Shown in pieces: positions 6,263-8,848 of a stretch of 8,848 bases of DNA. Source of the stretch: an uncultured Bacteroidota bacterium (lineage in GTDB: Bacteria; Bacteroidota; Bacteroidia; Chitinophagales; Chitinophagaceae); contig CAMLEX010000161.1 in NCBI GenBank assembly GCA_946479055.1, forward strand, positions 1 through 8,848, in the 5' to 3' direction. Below the pieces are notes generated by a model. The model saw only the letters and a list, made by a program, of their open reading frames with translations. It did not search any database and was not told the DNA's origin. Numbering within the stretch: the first letter of the stretch is position 1; every line of letters starts with the position of its first letter. The translations under genes and the position numbers were made by a program.

Positions 6263-7225
6263 ATGAAAAGGATAATTTTTTTTACTATTTCAGTGACTGC
6301 TTTTTTTTCTTCACTGGCCCAGCCATTAATTGATACTTCTTTTAAAAAGTATGAACAATCCATACCCGGTTCTTCCATTAAGTTTTCTATGATTGCAATT
6401 CCTGCCGGAACTTTTGCGATAGGCAGTTCTGCAAAAGATAAAATGAAGGAAGAAGATGAAATACCTCAGCATACAGTAACACTTAGCCCTTTCTGGATGG
6501 GAGCTTATGAGGTAACCTTTGATGAGTTCAATCTGTTCTTCAATGATATCTCGCTTAGTCAGAATATACCGACCGATGCCGTAACAAGACCCAGCTCACC
6601 TTATATTGATATGACACTTGGGATGGGGAAAGAAGGCGGCTTTCCTGCCAATAGTATGCAACAGTTCGGCGCATTGATGTATTGCAAATGGTTGTATAAA
6701 AAGACCGGTGTATTTTTTCGCTTGCCTACTGAAGCCGAATGGGAATATGCTTGTCGTGCTGGTACTACCACAGTATATCCATTTGGTGATGATGGATCAA
6801 AGTTGGATGAATATGCATGGTATGCCGGCAATAGTGAAAATAAATATCATAAGGTGGGACAAAAGAAACCGAATGCCTGGGGATTGTATGATATGCTGGG
6901 GAATGTAGGCGAATGGGTATTGGACCAATACCAGGCGGATTATTATACTACCCTGACTGATAAAATGGTTGATCCGATGCGGCACCCGGATGCAAAACAT
7001 CCCAGGACTGTGAAAGGCGGCGCTTATAACGATGAAGCAAAAAATTTGCGAAGTGCTAATCGCCTGATGTCGGACAAAGTATGGAACCGCCGCGACCCCC
7101 AAATACCAAAAAGTAAATGGTGGAATGCAGATGCACCGTTTGTCGGCTTTAGAATAGTGAAGCCTGTAAAACAACCCACAGCAGAAGAAGCAGAAACATT
7201 TTTTCAAACATATCTTGGATTTTAA
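6263..7225 (+). CDS. Secreted FGE/SUMF1-fold protein lacking the catalytic cysteine pair
   Basis: The 320-residue protein begins with a classical signal peptide (MKRIIFFTISVTAFFSSLAQ, cleaved around residue 19-20). It continues into a complete formylglycine-generating-enzyme-type (sulfatase-modifying factor) domain. Landmarks are MIAIPAGTFAIGS (43-55), FWMGAYEVT (77-85), RLPTEAEWEYACRAG (153-167), NAWGLYDMLGNVGEWV (204-219), VKGGAYND (250-257) and FVGFRIV (293-299). True FGEs use a cysteine pair after the GGSY motif to bind copper and oxidise a sulfatase cysteine. Here that stretch contains no cysteine, and the only two cysteines are C141 and C164. It is therefore probably a non-enzymatic, C-type-lectin-like binding or scaffold protein, and no sulfatase gene is nearby. 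It ends 11 bp before the Gfo/Idh gene and is surely co-transcribed with it. Confidence 0.88.
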   Translation: MKRIIFFTISVTAFFSSLAQPLIDTSFKKYEQSIPGSSIKFSMIAIPAGTFAIGSSAKDKMKEEDEIPQHTVTLSPFWMGAYEVTFDEFNLFFNDISLSQNIPTDAVTRPSSPYIDMTLGMGKEGGFPANSMQQFGALMYCKWLYKKTGVFFRLPTEAEWEYACRAGTTTVYPFGDDGSKLDEYAWYAGNSENKYHKVGQKKPNAWGLYDMLGNVGEWVLDQYQADYYTTLTDKMVDPMRHPDAKHPRTVKGGAYNDEAKNLRSANRLMSDKVWNRRDPQIPKSKWWNADAPFVGFRIVKPVKQPTAEEAETFFQTYLGF

Positions 7226-7236
7226 AAAAACATACA

Positions 7237-8550
7237 ATGGATAACAACCAAAACAACGGTCGGAGAGAGTTCGTAAAACAATCTTCGTTGCTTGCAGGCG
7301 GATTACTGGCTGCGCCTTTTTTAAGTAATGCCAATTTTTTTTCAGGTGCTGAGGATACTATTAAAGTTGCATTAGTAGGATGCGGCGGTCGCGGTACCGG
7401 TGCTGCTATGCAGGCTTTACTTAGCAAACAAAATGTAAAGCTGGTAGCGATGGCTGACGCTTTCAGTGATAGACTGGAAAAATGTTATAAAACATTGATA
7501 GATGAAGACGCCAGTCTAAAATCCAAAATAGATGTACCTGAAGAAAGAAAATTTACCGGTTTTGATGCTTACCTGAAAGCTATTCCTTTGGCTGATGTGG
7601 TTATATTAACTACTCCTCCCGGTTTCAGGCCCATTCATTTTGAAGAAGCTATCAAACAAAACAAACATGTATTCATGGAAAAGCCGGTAGCAACTGATCC
7701 GGCTGGAATAAAAAGAGTATTGGATGCTGCTGAAATTGCGAAGCAAAAAAAATTGAATGTAGTGGTAGGTTTGCAACGCCGTTATCAAAACTCCTATCGT
7801 GAATTATATAAGAAGAAAGATATTATTGGTGATATAACTTCAGCCCAGGTTTGGTGGAACAATGATGGTGTATGGGTGAATAAAAGGAAATATGGCCAAA
7901 CGGAGATGGAATACCAAATGCGCAATTGGTATTATTTTAACTGGCTATGCGGTGATCATATTACAGAACAACACATTCATAATATAGATGTGATGAACTG
8001 GTTTAAAGGGGCCTACCCGGTAAAAGCACAGGGTATGGGTGGCCGCCAGGTAAGAAAAGGAAAAGATCATGGAGAAATTTTTGATCATCACTATGTGGAA
8101 TTTGTTTATGCTGATGGTTCTGTATTGAACAGCCAATGCCGTCATATTCCCGGCACTATCAGCCGGGTGGATGAAATGCTGATCGGTACAAAAGGCGTAA
8201 TCCGCGGTGACGAAGCCACAATCAAAGATTCAAAAGGCAAAGAAATATTCCGGTTTGATAAGAAGAAAGAAAACAATCCTTATCAAAACGAGCATGATGA
8301 ATTGTTTGCAGCAATAGCTAAAGGCGAATACAAATTTGCTGACGCAGAGCATGGCGCTAAAAGTACGATGACTTCAATTATGGGAAGAATGGCTACTTAT
8401 AGCGGACAGATGATAGAATGGGATAAAGCCATCAATTCAGGAATAGATATCATGCCTAAAAAGTTTGATTGGAATGCCTTGCCTCCGGTACTTCCTGATG
8501 ATGATGGGTATTATCCGATTGCTGTTCCCGGGAAGACAAAATATTTCTAA
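7237..8550 (+). CDS. Gfo/Idh/MocA-family oxidoreductase with Tat signal
   Basis: The 437-residue protein opens with a Tat signal (GRREFVKQSSLLAGG, 8-22, then a hydrophobic stretch to about 33). Export folded with its cofactor is therefore likely. The Rossmann domain follows, with VALVGCGGRGTGA (44-56) binding NAD(P). The family EKP motif is at 148-150 (FMEKPVATDP). The C-terminal alpha/beta domain carries the catalytic-region motif CGDHITEQHIHNIDVMNW (238-255). These enzymes oxidise, reduce or epimerise sugars and sugar derivatives, and some members cleave glycosides through 3-keto intermediates. The ATG follows the FGE-like gene by 11 bp with an A-rich leader. With the divergent TIM-barrel protein it suggests a periplasmic sugar-processing module. 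The family is certain; the reaction is not shown. Confidence 0.93.
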   Translation: MDNNQNNGRREFVKQSSLLAGGLLAAPFLSNANFFSGAEDTIKVALVGCGGRGTGAAMQALLSKQNVKLVAMADAFSDRLEKCYKTLIDEDASLKSKIDVPEERKFTGFDAYLKAIPLADVVILTTPPGFRPIHFEEAIKQNKHVFMEKPVATDPAGIKRVLDAAEIAKQKKLNVVVGLQRRYQNSYRELYKKKDIIGDITSAQVWWNNDGVWVNKRKYGQTEMEYQMRNWYYFNWLCGDHITEQHIHNIDVMNWFKGAYPVKAQGMGGRQVRKGKDHGEIFDHHYVEFVYADGSVLNSQCRHIPGTISRVDEMLIGTKGVIRGDEATIKDSKGKEIFRFDKKKENNPYQNEHDELFAAIAKGEYKFADAEHGAKSTMTSIMGRMATYSGQMIEWDKAINSGIDIMPKKFDWNALPPVLPDDDGYYPIAVPGKTKYF

Positions 8551-8551
8551 C

Positions 8552-8685
8552 AGAACCACGATTTTTTGGATTTTACCTGGATTAAGAGGATTTTGACCTT
8601 TATTAAAAAAGAAGCTTCCTTAATTGAATAAGGAAGCTTCTTTTATTTCCAATAAATCTTTTTAAATCCTAAAAATCGTGGTTCT
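8552..8685. repeat. Nested inverted repeat filling a convergent intergenic region
   Basis: The outer arms 8552-8575 and 8662-8685 are inverted copies. Fifteen bases match perfectly (AGAACCACGATTTTT against 8671-8685) and the next nine match with two mismatches. The left arm continues with spaced GGATT units at 8568, 8579 and 8588. The arms abut the stop codons of the Gfo/Idh gene (ends 8550) and the superoxide dismutase gene (stop at 8684-8686, overlapping the right arm by two bases). The 'AACCACGATT...GGATT' pattern resembles intergenic repeats I recall from other Bacteroidota genomes. Whether it recurs here cannot be seen. Confidence 0.6.
8607..8644. terminator. Strong bidirectional intrinsic terminator
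   Basis: A perfect 16-bp stem (AAAAGAAGCTTCCTTA, 8607-8622, with its complement 8629-8644) closes a 6-nt loop. It ends in T-rich tails on both strands: TTTTATTT on the plus strand and six T residues on the minus strand. It sits between two convergent genes and would stop transcription from both, the Gfo/Idh operon and the superoxide dismutase gene. Confidence 0.85.
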
Positions 8686-8848
8686 ATACTGCTGCGTAAT
8701 TTTCGCCCACTTTTTTCCAGTTGATCACATTCCAGATCGCTTTCAGGTAATCAGGACGTCTGTTTTGATACTTCAGGTAGTATGCATGTTCCCATACATC
8801 AATACCTAATATAGGTGTGCCTTTTACTTCGGCTACGTCCATTAATGG
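8684..8848 (-). CDS. Fe/Mn superoxide dismutase, C-terminal part (5' end outside window)
   Basis: The frame enters from the right edge and encodes 54 residues before a TAG stop at 8686-8684. The sequence carries the hallmark DVWEHAYY motif, in which the Asp and His are two of the four metal ligands of Fe/Mn superoxide dismutases. The conserved tail [19 protein letters not shown] and ENYAAV follows. The enzyme converts superoxide to hydrogen peroxide and oxygen. About the last quarter of a protein usually near 200 residues is present. Iron and manganese forms cannot be told apart from this part. It converges on the Gfo/Idh gene across the bidirectional terminator. Confidence 0.93.
   Translation of the reverse strand, partial: PLMDVAEVKGTPILGIDVWEHAYYLKYQNRRPDYLKAIWNVINWKKVGENYAAV

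Noticed and set aside
6276..6308. Two runs of eight T residues in the signal-peptide region of the FGE-like gene as possible phase-variation tracts
   Set aside because: Phe/Ile-rich signal peptides in AT-rich genomes readily give such runs, the gene is in frame, and nothing else suggests switching.

Overview
The window looks like a chromosomal segment of a Bacteroidota bacterium, probably Chitinophagaceae or a relative. The evidence is AT-rich DNA, A-rich leaders with no clear Shine-Dalgarno sites, a TAnnTTTG-type promoter element, a Tat-exported Gfo/Idh/MocA oxidoreductase and a Tat-exported TIM-barrel isomerase, and an FGE-like secreted protein. The assignment is by pattern recognition and was not tested by a search.

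Layout. Positions 1-4057 (minus strand, read right to left) hold an APC-family permease resembling ethanolamine permeases, a glutamine-synthetase-fold ligase overlapping it by 23 nt, an iron-dependent alcohol dehydrogenase, and the first eight codons of another gene at the left edge. A hairpin-like repeat lies between the ligase and the dehydrogenase. At 4137-5078 (minus) is a full-length PaaA, the catalytic subunit of ring-1,2-phenylacetyl-CoA epoxidase, with no paaB/C/D/E beside it. At 5199-6116 (minus) is a Tat-signal hydroxypyruvate-isomerase-like TIM barrel. It diverges from a plus-strand pair: a secreted FGE/SUMF1-fold protein (6263-7225) and a Tat-signal Gfo/Idh/MocA oxidoreductase (7237-8550). 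A short palindrome lies in the divergent intergenic region. The right end has a strong bidirectional terminator nested in a larger inverted repeat, then the C-terminal 54 codons of an Fe/Mn superoxide dismutase on the minus strand.

How the genes may work together. The permease, ligase and alcohol dehydrogenase fit an N-glutamylation route for ethanolamine or a similar amino alcohol: uptake, ATP-dependent gamma-glutamylation, then oxidation of the alcohol. An aldehyde dehydrogenase and a gamma-glutamyl hydrolase would complete it, and the cut gene at the left edge may be that hydrolase. This is the most interesting system here, because it would use ethanolamine without ammonia-lyase or a microcompartment. 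The right half looks like a periplasmic module acting on sugars or sugar acids, with an isomerase/epimerase-like protein, a dehydrogenase-like protein and a non-catalytic FGE-fold partner. The lone paaA does not obviously belong to either group.
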